A stretch of DNA of 64,000 nt, taken from the NCBI GenBank assembly GCA_944323285.1, contig CALURV010000024.1:215483-279482 (forward strand), written 5' to 3'. Under the pieces are notes generated by a model. It was not told the DNA's origin, ran no database searches, and saw only the letters and a list, made by a program, of their open reading frames with translations. Each line of letters begins with the position of its first letter. Position 1 is the first letter of the stretch. Positions 1-8,734 of this stretch are shown here, one piece after another. Origin of the DNA: Candidatus Gastranaerophilales bacterium (GTDB lineage: Bacteria > Cyanobacteriota > Vampirovibrionia > Gastranaerophilales > Gastranaerophilaceae). Made by a program: the position numbers and the translations under genes.

Positions 1-263
1 TTTCAAACCCTACAACAAAAGAAGAAGCATTCAAAAAATTATCTTCCTACGTTCAGAAATCAAAAATAGCAAAAATTGGTATGGTAGCATCTGCTTGCGC
101 ATTATATACAAGCTTTGTTATTAATGAAGTAAATAGAAAAAAAGCTGATAAAACAGCAAATGAAAGAGGATTCCTTTCTGAAAAGGATAAAATAAAAATG
201 AAAGATCCTCAAGAAAATTTTTTAATTAATAATCTTATTTATAATGAACATATTAAAGGTTAA
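1..263 (+). CDS. C-terminal end of a membrane-associated hypothetical protein (5' truncated by the window edge)
   Basis: The reading frame is open from base 3 and ends in TAA at 261-263, so the gene begins upstream of the window. The visible 86 residues hold one hydrophobic segment (around KIGMVASACALYTSFVI), then a lysine-rich charged tail. This layout resembles the C-termini of the lineage-specific membrane proteins at 1357-2766 and 49789-50859, where a hydrophobic stretch is followed by a basic tail. A strong hairpin follows immediately. No known domain is recognised and no function is assigned. Confidence 0.7.
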   Translation, partial: SNPTTKEEAFKKLSSYVQKSKIAKIGMVASACALYTSFVINEVNRKKADKTANERGFLSEKDKIKMKDPQENFLINNLIYNEHIKG

Positions 264-272
264 AATATATTA

Positions 273-306
273 AAAAAGCAGATATAAAAAATAATATCTG
301 CTTTTT
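273..306. terminator. Bidirectional intrinsic terminator between convergent genes
   Basis: A perfect 13-bp stem (AAAAAGCAGATAT at 273-285 with ATATCTGCTTTTT at 294-306) closes an 8-nt A-rich loop. A-runs on one side and T-runs on the other give a U-tract in both directions. It lies between the truncated plus-strand gene and the convergent alcohol dehydrogenase, whose stop codon overlaps its right arm. Confidence 0.8.
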
Positions 307-1342
307 AATATATAGCTATTTTTAAACAATTATCAGGCTTATTTTGAAACACCTTATATGCTTTTTCAATATCATTTAACTTGAATTTTTGCGATATTAA
401 AAAATCAGTAGAAATTTTATTATTAGAAATTAAACTTAATAACTCATCACAATGGATTGCATCAACTCCGCCGGTTCTAAAAGTAAGGTTTTTACCGTAC
501 ATCATGGGTAAAGGAAGAATTTGATTTTCTTCATACATAGCAACTATACCTACATTTGCATTGGGACGGGCAATTTTCCAAGCCATTTCAAAAGTAGATT
601 TATCGCCTGCAGCTTCTATAACACAGTCAACTCCAATATTATTAGTAATTTCTCTTATTTTTATTTCTGTATTTTCTTTGTTCGGATTTATTATAAAATC
701 AGCAATATTTTTGTTTTTTGCGATTTGTAGTCTTGAATCATTTATATCAACAGCAATAATATAATGTGCACCCAAATATTTAGCGCACATCATAGAACAT
801 AATCCGACGGGACCGGCGCCAATTACCGCTACTGTATCACCGTTTTTAATCTCACACATTTGTGCACCAAAATATCCGCTAGATAATATATCTCCCACAA
901 ATAATGCATTTTCATAAGTAACATTATCAGGAAGCTTAGATAGCCCCATATCAGCATAAGGAACCCTTACATATTCGGCCTGACAGCCATCAATTTTGCA
1001 GCCAAGCTCCCATCCTCCTTTTTGACAATTATTTATAAAACCTTTTTTACAAAAATAGCATTCGCCGCAGAATGTTATACAATTAGCTGCAACTCTGTCG
1101 CCTATCTTTATCTTTTTTACATCAGAACCAATATCTACAACTTCACCTACAAATTCATGACCAAGAACAATATCATTATTTGCTCTTGGAACAAAACCTT
1201 TGATTATATGTAAATCACTTGTACATATTGAAGATAAAGTAACTTTTACTATAGCATCTGAACTACTTTTAATTACAGGGTCTTTTCTTTCTGTAAATTC
1301 AATTTTATTTTTAAATTCTTTATTATAAACAAGTGCTTTCAT
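305..1342 (-). CDS. Zinc-dependent alcohol dehydrogenase, medium-chain (MDR) family
   Basis: Predicted 345-residue cytosolic NAD(P)-dependent alcohol or polyol dehydrogenase. Catalytic zinc ligands are visible as Cys40, His62-Glu63 and probably Asp151. This is the Cys/His/Asp pattern of Thermoanaerobacter-type secondary alcohol dehydrogenases. Unlike that enzyme, this protein also carries the four-cysteine structural zinc lobe (Cys92, 95, 98, 106). The Rossmann dinucleotide motif GAGPVG lies at 175-180, followed by an acidic residue (AVDIND), which favours NAD over NADP. Length is normal. The gene stands alone before a terminator. Substrate cannot be set from sequence: isopropanol, butanediol, sorbitol or threonine-type substrates are all possible. 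A fermentative role in aldehyde or ketone reduction is inferred. Confidence 0.85.
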   Translation of the reverse strand: MKALVYNKEFKNKIEFTERKDPVIKSSSDAIVKVTLSSICTSDLHIIKGFVPRANNDIVLGHEFVGEVVDIGSDVKKIKIGDRVAANCITFCGECYFCKKGFINNCQKGGWELGCKIDGCQAEYVRVPYADMGLSKLPDNVTYENALFVGDILSSGYFGAQMCEIKNGDTVAVIGAGPVGLCSMMCAKYLGAHYIIAVDINDSRLQIAKNKNIADFIINPNKENTEIKIREITNNIGVDCVIEAAGDKSTFEMAWKIARPNANVGIVAMYEENQILPLPMMYGKNLTFRTGGVDAIHCDELLSLISNNKISTDFLISQKFKLNDIEKAYKVFQNKPDNCLKIAIY

Positions 1343-1356
1343 AAAATAATTATAAT

Positions 1357-2766
1357 CTATTTTACACTTTCTTCAAATTCTTTATATATTTGGGGAGTAT
1401 CAACAATTTGAGAGAAAGTAAATATGTCTAAATTATTTTTAGCATTTTCTTTTTGTTGATGATTATACCTGTACTGTGTCCACAATCTTGTTATAGCAGA
1501 CAATGTAAGCCCCATAAATATTAAGCTAAATGCATAAGGAACAGCAGTAACGAAAGCTTTTTCTTTTGTTAATCTTGCAAGTTCTTTTGCAGGCGAAGTA
1601 TTTTTTGCTTGAGCTATTTTTTGTGCTAACTCAGGAAGTTGTGCTCTTGATGGGATATCAAGTTTTCCTTGTGCATTTTTCTTTAATATATCAGGGAATT
1701 TATTTTTCTTTTCAAGTAATTTTGTAAATCCTTTTTCAAACAACTCACCGCCAAATATAGTATAAAAAACAACCAAAGGAACTCTAGTCCAAACTTCTGC
1801 GACATCAAGTTTTCCTCTATCTTCAGCAGCTTTTGAGTATCCAAATAAACCCAGTATAGCAGTTAAAGCCAATTGTCCTTTACTTAATGCTAATTTTCCA
1901 TTATTAGAATCAAAGTCTAAAGAAAATCTTGATAGTGTATTTTTTACTTTATCTGATTTTACTCCAGCTTTTGAAACTGCATTTGCTACTGCTTTACCCG
2001 GTTCTAAAATTGTTTTGCTAATATTCTGCAACTTTTCTGATTTATGTCCATATAATGCAAGTCCAATGCCAGAAACAACACCTAATGCAGATATTACCGC
2101 AGCCTTTTTTAATTGTTTTTTAGAATTTCTTTCAACTCTTTCTTGTTGTTCTTTGTCTTCTGTTTCTTTATGCGATTTATCAAGATTAGCTATATTATTA
2201 AAATTACTCTTTTTAAAAGTTTTTAATGTAAACAGATTTTTTGCAAAACTCAAAGTATATTCAGCAACAGGAATTGCGGTGCAAGCAAGTACAATACCTG
2301 CTTTTGTTGATATTGCACGTTTTTTTACTTCATCAGTTAATGTATTATTTTGAACAATTGTTTCAACAGTTTTTGGAATTTGCTCATTAACTTTATCTTT
2401 TATAGCTGATGGTATAAAATTTTTAAAAACTTTATTTCTAAACAATTTTTCGCCCAATATAGGAGACGCAAAATAAAATATAGCAGATTCTAAAAATTCA
2501 AGGAAACTCATCTCCGCAAAATCTGCCTTACTTCTTGCAAATATCGCTTTAGGCGCCCAGTTAGTTGCAGTATCTTGTATAAATCTTGTTGATGATAAAT
2601 TTTCCTGAGATTTTATAAATAAATCAGCAATTTTTGTAATTCCATCTAAAGCAATATCAGGTGCTGCTTTAAAAGAAATTTCATTCTTATTATATTTTTT
2701 AGAATTTATCAATTGATTTTTATAATTATGAAAATTATTATTGTTTGGCTTATCTATTGTAATCAT
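1357..2766 (-). CDS. Lineage-specific multi-pass membrane protein with N-terminal SFKA motif
   Basis: A protein of about 469 residues without a recognised domain. The ATG at 2766 is preferred because a GAGGAATAAA ribosome binding site sits just ahead of it; a longer reading would need a TTG. The N-terminus is Asn/Lys-rich and polar, then reads NEISFKAAPD at about residues 28-37. The body has several hydrophobic segments (around IFYFASPILG, AGIVLACTAIPV, AVISALGVVSGIGLALYG, ALTAILGLFGYSK, LVVFYTIFGG, YAFSLIFMGLTLSAI) separated by charged helices. It shares this architecture with the genes at 49789-50859 and 50856-51575. Role unknown; a cell-envelope protein is inferred. Confidence 0.6.
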   Translation of the reverse strand: MITIDKPNNNNFHNYKNQLINSKKYNKNEISFKAAPDIALDGITKIADLFIKSQENLSSTRFIQDTATNWAPKAIFARSKADFAEMSFLEFLESAIFYFASPILGEKLFRNKVFKNFIPSAIKDKVNEQIPKTVETIVQNNTLTDEVKKRAISTKAGIVLACTAIPVAEYTLSFAKNLFTLKTFKKSNFNNIANLDKSHKETEDKEQQERVERNSKKQLKKAAVISALGVVSGIGLALYGHKSEKLQNISKTILEPGKAVANAVSKAGVKSDKVKNTLSRFSLDFDSNNGKLALSKGQLALTAILGLFGYSKAAEDRGKLDVAEVWTRVPLVVFYTIFGGELFEKGFTKLLEKKNKFPDILKKNAQGKLDIPSRAQLPELAQKIAQAKNTSPAKELARLTKEKAFVTAVPYAFSLIFMGLTLSAITRLWTQYRYNHQQKENAKNNLDIFTFSQIVDTPQIYKEFEESVK

Positions 2767-2796
2767 TTTATTCCTCAATATAAATTATTAACTATT

Positions 2797-2828
2797 AAAA
2801 AAGCTGCCTCTTATACTTTTAGCAGCTT
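2797..2828 (-). terminator. Intrinsic terminator on the minus strand
   Basis: Read on the minus strand, AAGCTGC and GCAGCTT (2822-2828 with 2801-2807) form a 7-bp stem around a 14-nt loop, followed by a T-run. It lies just after the small ORF at 2851-2937 and before the next minus gene. This separates the hydrogenase and micro-ORF transcript from the membrane protein gene. Confidence 0.65.
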
Positions 2829-2850
2829 CTTATTTATTTTAAATGAGGTT

Positions 2851-2937
2851 TCACATTCGCAACAAATAATGACTGCCTGACTCTTTGCCTTGCATTTGCA
2901 TCATCATATTAATCATCATTTGTACGTTATTATACAT
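2851..2937 (-). CDS. Possible methionine-rich micropeptide (28 aa)
   Basis: The frame starts at ATG 2937 with an AGAAGG ribosome binding site 7 nt upstream and ends in TGA at 2851-2853. It begins MYNNVQMMINMMMQMQ and has 9 methionines in 28 residues. It lies 62 nt after the hydrogenase gene at 3000 and just before an intrinsic terminator, so it would be the last gene of that transcript. The good binding site and bounded transcription argue for translation; the tiny size argues for caution. No homology is recognised. Met-rich peptides can bind soft metals, but nothing here proves that. Confidence 0.4.
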   Translation of the reverse strand: MYNNVQMMINMMMQMQGKESGSHYLLRM

Positions 2938-2999
2938 TATGTTTCCTTCTATTGTACTTAGGTTACCCCAAGCAATTATATTTGTCAATATTATATCAA

Positions 3000-4751
3000 T
3001 TATATATCTTTATATGAGCCTTTAAATTTATCAGTGTAAGTAGTATGAAGCATATGATGAGCTTCTTCACTTCCAGGCTTCCCTCCTAAACACTCATTAT
3101 AAAGTTTTATAATATCAGGATTTTGATGTGAACGTCTGAATTCTAAATTTTTATCTTCTTCATAGAGACCTTCAGCTCTTTTTTCTTTTACTGTTGAATC
3201 AGAGCAGCTAGTTGGTTGTCCGCCGCCATTTACACAACCGCCAGGACATGCCATTACTTCTAAAATGTGAAAATCAGAAGTTCCGGCTAAAATCTCTTTT
3301 AAAGATTTTTCTGCTTCTTTTAATGTTGAAACAACTCTAACTTTTACCTTAGTACCTTTAATATCAACAACAGAGTCTTTTGTCCTTGAATTTGCATCAA
3401 CACCTCTTAACGGCATAATATCAACATTTGAGAGCTCCTCTCCTGTTACGAGATTATAAGCTGTTCTAACCGCAGCTTCAGCAACTCCGCCTGACGCTCC
3501 AAATATTGTAGCAGCACCTGTATATTGACCAAACGGAGAATTTGCTTCTTCCTCTTTTAGCTTTTTAAAATCTATACCTGCAGTCTTTATCATTTTTGCA
3601 AATTCTTTTGTTGTAAGAACAAAATCAGTTTCATTTATCAATTGCTCTCTTATCGCTTCATATTTTTTAGCTGTACAAGGCATAATAGAAACAACAACTA
3701 TATCTTCTTTTTTATAACCTTCATAATATTTTGGTAAAAATTCTTTCAACACCGGAGAAAGCATACCTTGCGGTGATTTACAAGTTGATAAATGTTTTAA
3801 TAATTCAGGATGTTGAGTTTCTAAATACCTTACCCAAGCAGGACAGCAAGATGTAAATAAAGGCAGTTTTTCTCCTTTTGTTAATCTTTGAACAAATTCA
3901 TTAGCTTCTTCCATAATTGTTAAATCTGCGGAGAAATTTGTATCAAAAATTAAATCAAAACCTAGTCTTCTTGCAGCTGCATAGATTTTACCTATTGTAT
4001 TTTCTCCCGGTTCCAGATTAAATTCTTCCCCTAAAGCTACCCTTACAGAAGGAGCAACTTGAACAACTACTTTTTTGTTCTTATCGTTAATTTTTTCCCA
4101 AACTGCATCTATGCTTGACTTTATAGTTAATGCACCTGTTGGACATACAGCCTGACATTGACCGCAAAATACACAATCAACTTGGCTTAAAAATCTGCCA
4201 TTCATTGGTTCTATCTTAGTATTTGCACCTCTATTTACAAAGCCTAATACACTATGACCTTGAAACTCACTGCAAGCTCTTACACAAGCTCCGCATAATA
4301 TACATTTTGACGGATCCCTTATTATTGAAGGATTATAATCGTCAACTGGCTGATAATCTTCTTCTTTTAATTTGGGAAATCTTATTTCTGTTATTCCATA
4401 CTCCATTGCATATTTTTGAAGTTCACAATTACCGGATTTATCACAAGTTAAACATTCGCACTTATGATTTGCAAGAAGCAATTCCAAAACTGTTTTTCTT
4501 ATTTTTCTTACTTTATCTGTGTTTAAATGAATTTTTAAACCTGCTTCAGGCGGCATTGTACAAGAAGATTGAATGCCACGACCTTCTATTTCAACAACAC
4601 ACATACGGCAAGAACCAAACGATGTTAAATCAGGACGATAACAAAAAGTCGGAACATTTAACCCTTCTTTTCTTATAACCTCAAGTAGATTTTTTTCATT
4701 AGTAAAGTCTACTTCCCTTCCATCTATATATAATATTTTTTTATCTGTCAT
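3000..4751 (-). CDS. hydA: NADH-dependent [FeFe] hydrogenase catalytic subunit HydA
   Basis: Catalytic subunit (583 aa) of a trimeric [FeFe] hydrogenase that interconverts protons and H2. Domains in order: a plant-type [2Fe-2S] ferredoxin (Cys37, 48, 51, 64); a His-Cys3 [4Fe-4S] site (His96, Cys100, 103, 109); two [4Fe-4S] clusters (Cys150/153/156/160 and Cys193/196/199/203); then the H-cluster domain. The three H-cluster motifs are intact: TSCCPAW at 300-306, MPCTAKKYE, and MACPGGCVNGGGQP. Size and layout match the electron-bifurcating HydABC class known from Thermotoga and Acetobacterium. It is the last subunit gene of hydCBA, 19 nt after hydB. The maturases HydE, F and G are not in this window. 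Confidence 0.95.
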   Translation of the reverse strand: MTDKKILYIDGREVDFTNEKNLLEVIRKEGLNVPTFCYRPDLTSFGSCRMCVVEIEGRGIQSSCTMPPEAGLKIHLNTDKVRKIRKTVLELLLANHKCECLTCDKSGNCELQKYAMEYGITEIRFPKLKEEDYQPVDDYNPSIIRDPSKCILCGACVRACSEFQGHSVLGFVNRGANTKIEPMNGRFLSQVDCVFCGQCQAVCPTGALTIKSSIDAVWEKINDKNKKVVVQVAPSVRVALGEEFNLEPGENTIGKIYAAARRLGFDLIFDTNFSADLTIMEEANEFVQRLTKGEKLPLFTSCCPAWVRYLETQHPELLKHLSTCKSPQGMLSPVLKEFLPKYYEGYKKEDIVVVSIMPCTAKKYEAIREQLINETDFVLTTKEFAKMIKTAGIDFKKLKEEEANSPFGQYTGAATIFGASGGVAEAAVRTAYNLVTGEELSNVDIMPLRGVDANSRTKDSVVDIKGTKVKVRVVSTLKEAEKSLKEILAGTSDFHILEVMACPGGCVNGGGQPTSCSDSTVKEKRAEGLYEEDKNLEFRRSHQNPDIIKLYNECLGGKPGSEEAHHMLHTTYTDKFKGSYKDI

Positions 4752-4770
4752 TTTTCTTTCCTCATCTATA

Positions 4771-6633
4771 TTATTCTAAGACTATAGCTCTAAACGGACA
4801 ATTAGTTAAACAAGCCTCACATTTTATACATTTTTCTTGATTTATGTGATGAGGATTTTTAACAGTTCCTTCAATAGCTCCTACTGGGCAAACCCTAGCA
4901 CACTTTGTACAGCCTTTACATAAATCTTCATTGATAACAACCTTTTTCATTGCTGTACATACACCAGCCGGACATTTTTTATCTTTTATATGAGCAATAT
5001 ATTCATTTTTGAAATATTTTAAAGTTGAAAGAACAGGATTTGGAGCTGTTTTTCCAAGACCACATAAAGAACCGTCTTTTACAACTTTTGCAAGTTCTTC
5101 TAATTCTTCTAGGTCTTTCATTTCACCTTTACCTGCTACAATTTTTTCTAATAATTTTAATAAATTCTTAGTACCTTCACGGCAAGGAACACATTTTCCG
5201 CAGCTCTCATGCTGTGTAAAATTCATAAAGAACCTTGCAACTTCAACAATACAAGTCTTATCGCTCATTACAACAAGACCGCCTGAACCGACCATTGCGC
5301 CTGCTTTAATTAAGTTGTCATAATCCATCGGAATGTCAAGATATTCCTCTGTTAAACATCCGCCTGAAGGCCCGCCTATCTGAACAGCTTTAAATTTCTT
5401 ACCATCTCTCATACCGCCACCGATATCAAAGATAATTTCTCTTAACGTTGTTCCCATTGGAACTTCTATTAAACCTGTATTATTTACATCTCCTGTAAGT
5501 GCAAAGGTTTTTGTTCCTTTAGATGTTTCTGTTCCCATTTTTGAGAACCACTCTGCACCTTTTAGCATTATAACAGGTACATTTGCAAGTGTTTCAACAT
5601 TATTAATTAATGTTGGTCTTCCAAATAAACCTTTATTTGCAGGAAATGGCGGTTTTGGTCTTGGCATTCCTCTTTCACCTTCAATTGAGGCTATTAATGC
5701 TGTTTCTTCACCGCATACAAAAGCTCCTGCACCTTCTTTTATGTGAATATCCAATGAAAAATCACTTCCCATAATATTTTTACCTAAGAAGTGTCTGTCT
5801 TCTGCATCTTTTATAGCTTTTCTTAATCTTTTTATAGCTAAAGGATATTCTGCTCTAACATATATATATCCTTCATCTGCACCTATCGCAAAAGCTGCAA
5901 TTGCCATACCTTCAAGAAGTTTATGAGGGTCTCCTTCCATAACACTTCTATCCATAAATGCACCGGGGTCTCCTTCATCTCCGTTACAAACAATATAAGA
6001 TTTACCGCCCCTATTTGCTGCTGTAAATCTCCATTTTCTGCCGGTTGGAAAACCGCCGCCGCCTCTGCCTCTTAATCCGGATTTTTCTATTGTTTCAATT
6101 ACCGCATCCGGATTATTCTCTGCTAAGACATTTGCTAAAGCTTCATATCCTCTAACGGCTATTGCTTCATCTATACATTCAGCATTAATATTACCACAAT
6201 TTGCTAATGCTGTTCTTGTCTGCTTAGCATAAAAATTTATTTTCTCATCATTCTCTACATGTTGATATGTTTTTGGATCAACATACAATAATCTATCCAC
6301 TATTTTATTATTTTTTATATGACTTTCAAAAATTTCTTCAACATCTTTTTCTTTTACTTTTACATATGTAACTTTTTTCTCTGGAATAACAACAAGTACA
6401 CCTTGTTCACAGAATCCGTGACATCCTGTTGGAACAATTGTCATTTTATCGTAATCAGTTAATATTGATACATTTGCGCCAAGTTCTTTGAACTTTTCTA
6501 TTACTTTTAAAGAACCATTTGCAACACAACCTGTACCTGCACAAACTAATACCCTTAGACCTTGGGATTTTATTAATTTTTTAGCTTTTCTCTGCTCAAA
6601 TTCTATATTTACATCCAATGTACGATTCCCCAT
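4771..6633 (-). CDS. hydB: HydB, NuoF-like flavin and NADH-binding subunit of the bifurcating hydrogenase
   Basis: A 620-residue subunit that carries FMN and NAD(H) and distributes electrons between NADH, ferredoxin and HydA. The N-terminal 120 residues are a thioredoxin-like [2Fe-2S] domain (CAGTGC near residue 32, later CHGFCEQG). Next comes the NuoF core with the Gly-rich GLRGRGGGGFPTGRKW motif for FMN/NADH, an SLBB-type region, and the [4Fe-4S] motif ESCGKCVPCREGT. The C-terminus adds two ferredoxin clusters (CKGCTKCARVCP and CIKCEACLTNCP). This fused layout is typical of HydB rather than respiratory NuoF. Its start overlaps the hydC stop by one base (TAATG), implying translational coupling. 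Confidence 0.95.
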   Translation of the reverse strand: MGNRTLDVNIEFEQRKAKKLIKSQGLRVLVCAGTGCVANGSLKVIEKFKELGANVSILTDYDKMTIVPTGCHGFCEQGVLVVIPEKKVTYVKVKEKDVEEIFESHIKNNKIVDRLLYVDPKTYQHVENDEKINFYAKQTRTALANCGNINAECIDEAIAVRGYEALANVLAENNPDAVIETIEKSGLRGRGGGGFPTGRKWRFTAANRGGKSYIVCNGDEGDPGAFMDRSVMEGDPHKLLEGMAIAAFAIGADEGYIYVRAEYPLAIKRLRKAIKDAEDRHFLGKNIMGSDFSLDIHIKEGAGAFVCGEETALIASIEGERGMPRPKPPFPANKGLFGRPTLINNVETLANVPVIMLKGAEWFSKMGTETSKGTKTFALTGDVNNTGLIEVPMGTTLREIIFDIGGGMRDGKKFKAVQIGGPSGGCLTEEYLDIPMDYDNLIKAGAMVGSGGLVVMSDKTCIVEVARFFMNFTQHESCGKCVPCREGTKNLLKLLEKIVAGKGEMKDLEELEELAKVVKDGSLCGLGKTAPNPVLSTLKYFKNEYIAHIKDKKCPAGVCTAMKKVVINEDLCKGCTKCARVCPVGAIEGTVKNPHHINQEKCIKCEACLTNCPFRAIVLE

Positions 6634-7127
6634 TATCTTTCATCCTCCTGAATTAATGTATCTAATATTATTGTTATAGCATCAGATGTCATCTGAGGAT
6701 AAACCTTATCATTTATAACAACTACAGGAGCTAATCCGCAAGCACCTAAACAACTGACTGTTTCTAATGAAAATAAACCATTTTTACTTGTTAATTGTCC
6801 TTCTTTCATATCTAATTTTGCTCTTATAGCATTAAGAACAGGCATTGAACCTCTTACGTGACAAGCTGTTCCGTCACACACTTTTATTTCAAATTTGCCT
6901 TTTGGTTCTAATGAAAACTGAGCATAAAAAGTTGCCACCCCAAACACTGTTGCAGGTGACAATCCTTCAATTTTATCTCCTATATATATCATTGCTTCTT
7001 CAGGCAAGTATCTATATATTTCTTGAACTTTTTGCAACATAGCTATTAAATTAGACTTCTTTCCACCGAATTCTTGAATTATTGCGTCCAATCGACCGGT
7101 GTTTACAGAATGATTCTCAACTCTCAT
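6633..7127 (-). CDS. hydC: HydC, NuoE-like [2Fe-2S] subunit of the bifurcating hydrogenase
   Basis: A 164-residue thioredoxin-fold [2Fe-2S] subunit. The four cluster cysteines lie in CDGTACHVRGS and CLGACGLAP, the NuoE/HydC signature. An N-terminal helical part includes the PEEAMIYIGDKI region expected for this family. It is the first gene of hydCBA. The ATG at 7127 has a strong AAGGAGT site upstream. A TATAAT -10 box is visible on the minus strand at 7171-7176, but no convincing -35 box was found, so the promoter call is tentative. The complex is expected to be cytosolic. Confidence 0.93.
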   Translation of the reverse strand: MRVENHSVNTGRLDAIIQEFGGKKSNLIAMLQKVQEIYRYLPEEAMIYIGDKIEGLSPATVFGVATFYAQFSLEPKGKFEIKVCDGTACHVRGSMPVLNAIRAKLDMKEGQLTSKNGLFSLETVSCLGACGLAPVVVINDKVYPQMTSDAITIILDTLIQEDER

Positions 7128-7224
7128 CCTAAACTCCTTTTCTCTGAGATCTATTAATTTTCTTTTCTTAATTATATCATGCTAATTTTTTTCTTGTTAT
7201 TTATTTTCACTATTTTTACTTATT

Positions 7225-8394
7225 TCATACTTCTTTCTTTTTATATTTTCTCATATACTTTTTTACCATACCTTTGGAGTTTATAAGTACACTTATATTC
7301 CAAAGTTTAAAATATATGTCATCAGAATAATATGCTTTTTCTTCTGCTTTTTTCATATAGTTTTTAATGTTTATTAAATACAATTTATTATTTGATTTTT
7401 GGTATTTATTTAAATATGCTCTTGCTATTGCTAAATATATATATGGGTTTTCTGTGTTTATTGATATTGCTTTATTAAAATAATCTTCTGCGAAATCATC
7501 ATTTACTCCGATGTTCAAATATCCCATTATAATATTTGTATAAATATCATAAGGATATTCTTTTAATTTCTTTTTACAATCCATTATACTTAAACTATCA
7601 AAATCAGAAATATTTAATATTTTATTATCTGGAAATAATGCATTTTCAATAACATATTTTTTATAATATTCTTTTGCTTTTGTTTTATCTTTTTCGGTAT
7701 TGTCATAATATTTTGCCAAATTTAAGTATATGTCTGACTTTAATAAATGATTGATATAAATATTTGGCTTTTCTATTTCAATAAGACTTTTTTCTAAATA
7801 TTCTTTTTGTTTAATAAAATTCTCATTTTTTTCCTCTAATAAACTTAACTTATTATATGTATCCGCTAATAATAAATAAAATCTGTCTTCAGTCTTCTTT
7901 TCAGCAATTTCTAGCACTTTATTATAATAATTATGGGCATAATCTATTAAATTAGAATGATAATACGCATAACCTACATTCATATACAAAATTGCAAGTT
8001 TATATTCATCTGTTTCTAAAAGAGTTTCTTTTATTTTTTCTGCCTGTTTATAATAGTCAAAAGTAATGTCATTATTTCTATAGGTACTAGAGTATAAATT
8101 CCCCATAAATGTTAAAATATCAGAACGCAACTCAATATCAGGATGTTTTTGTTCGTCAATTTTATTTAATGCACTATTACAATATGATTTAGCTAATTTA
8201 CTGTCATTTAGATAGTAAACAATTTTGCACATATTATAAAAATTCTTTGCCTCTGGATTATCATTTAAATTTTTATTATACTCAATGTAAGCTTTTTTAA
8301 ATTTAGATTTTAATATATAATCTTCTTCACTTGCAAAAGCAATATTTGAAACAAAAAAATATAAAACTATAATTAAAATTATTCTTTTAAACAT
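7225..8394 (-). CDS. Exported TPR-repeat protein
   Basis: A 389-residue protein with a signal peptide (MFKRIILIIVLYFFVSNIAFA, cleavage likely before SEED) and no lipobox cysteine. The rest is helical with tetratricopeptide-like units, for example around LAILYMNVGYAYYHSNLIDYA, LADTYNKLSLLEEKNE and IYLAIARAYLNKYQKS. It is probably periplasmic and scaffolding; partner unknown. It is transcribed away from the second TPR gene at 8735, with a dispersed repeat between them. It could instead be part of an outer-membrane assembly or secretion complex, but there is no direct evidence. Confidence 0.75.
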   Translation of the reverse strand: MFKRIILIIVLYFFVSNIAFASEEDYILKSKFKKAYIEYNKNLNDNPEAKNFYNMCKIVYYLNDSKLAKSYCNSALNKIDEQKHPDIELRSDILTFMGNLYSSTYRNNDITFDYYKQAEKIKETLLETDEYKLAILYMNVGYAYYHSNLIDYAHNYYNKVLEIAEKKTEDRFYLLLADTYNKLSLLEEKNENFIKQKEYLEKSLIEIEKPNIYINHLLKSDIYLNLAKYYDNTEKDKTKAKEYYKKYVIENALFPDNKILNISDFDSLSIMDCKKKLKEYPYDIYTNIIMGYLNIGVNDDFAEDYFNKAISINTENPYIYLAIARAYLNKYQKSNNKLYLINIKNYMKKAEEKAYYSDDIYFKLWNISVLINSKGMVKKYMRKYKKKEV

Positions 8395-8462
8395 TTTTAC
8401 CCTTTCTAAATATTTCTATTATAAAAACTTTTTACTTTTCTTTCTATTTGTTTACAATAAAT

Positions 8463-8644
8463 TGTCCGAGAAAAAATTCACAATAAGCTGAAAGTGTGAG
8501 TGAATTTTTTTACAAAACAATACAAAAACTTTGTTTTTGAGTGAGCTTGTATCCGTAGTGAAACGAAAGTGAGCAGCGTTTTTAAAAGGTGAGTACCTTG
8601 TTAGCAAGGATGACTCGGGAACAAAATGCGATACTGGATTAAAA
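8463..8644 (+). repeat. Dispersed hairpin repeat, long subtype, copy A
   Basis: About 182 bp, matching copy D (60217-60398, opposite strand) almost throughout. It opens with GTCCGAG, then a 40-nt hairpin with arms AAAAAATTCAC and GTGAATTTTTT. A roughly 55-nt middle block specific to the long subtype follows. It then shares GCGTTTTTAAAAGGTGAGTA with the short copies, and ends with a TTGTTAGCAAGGATGACTC hairpin and GGATTAAA. It fills most of the 313-nt gap between the divergent TPR genes. The rest of that gap is AT-rich with no other gene seen. No open reading frame or transposase is associated. Confidence 0.85.
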
Positions 8645-8734
8645 TTTAAACTAATAAATGTTATATATGACTATATGCATATTCTCATTGTTGATATAAA
8701 ATAAAACATGAATATAAAGGGAGACTGGTCGATT

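Noticed and set aside
2015..2353. 112-codon plus-strand open frame inside the large membrane protein gene
   Set aside because: It lies wholly antisense to a longer gene with better coding character and has no ribosome binding site; it is a shadow frame.
4223..4678. 151-codon plus-strand open frame antisense to hydA
   Set aside because: It is antisense to strongly conserved hydrogenase motifs and has a composition typical of shadow frames (runs of Leu, His, Ile).
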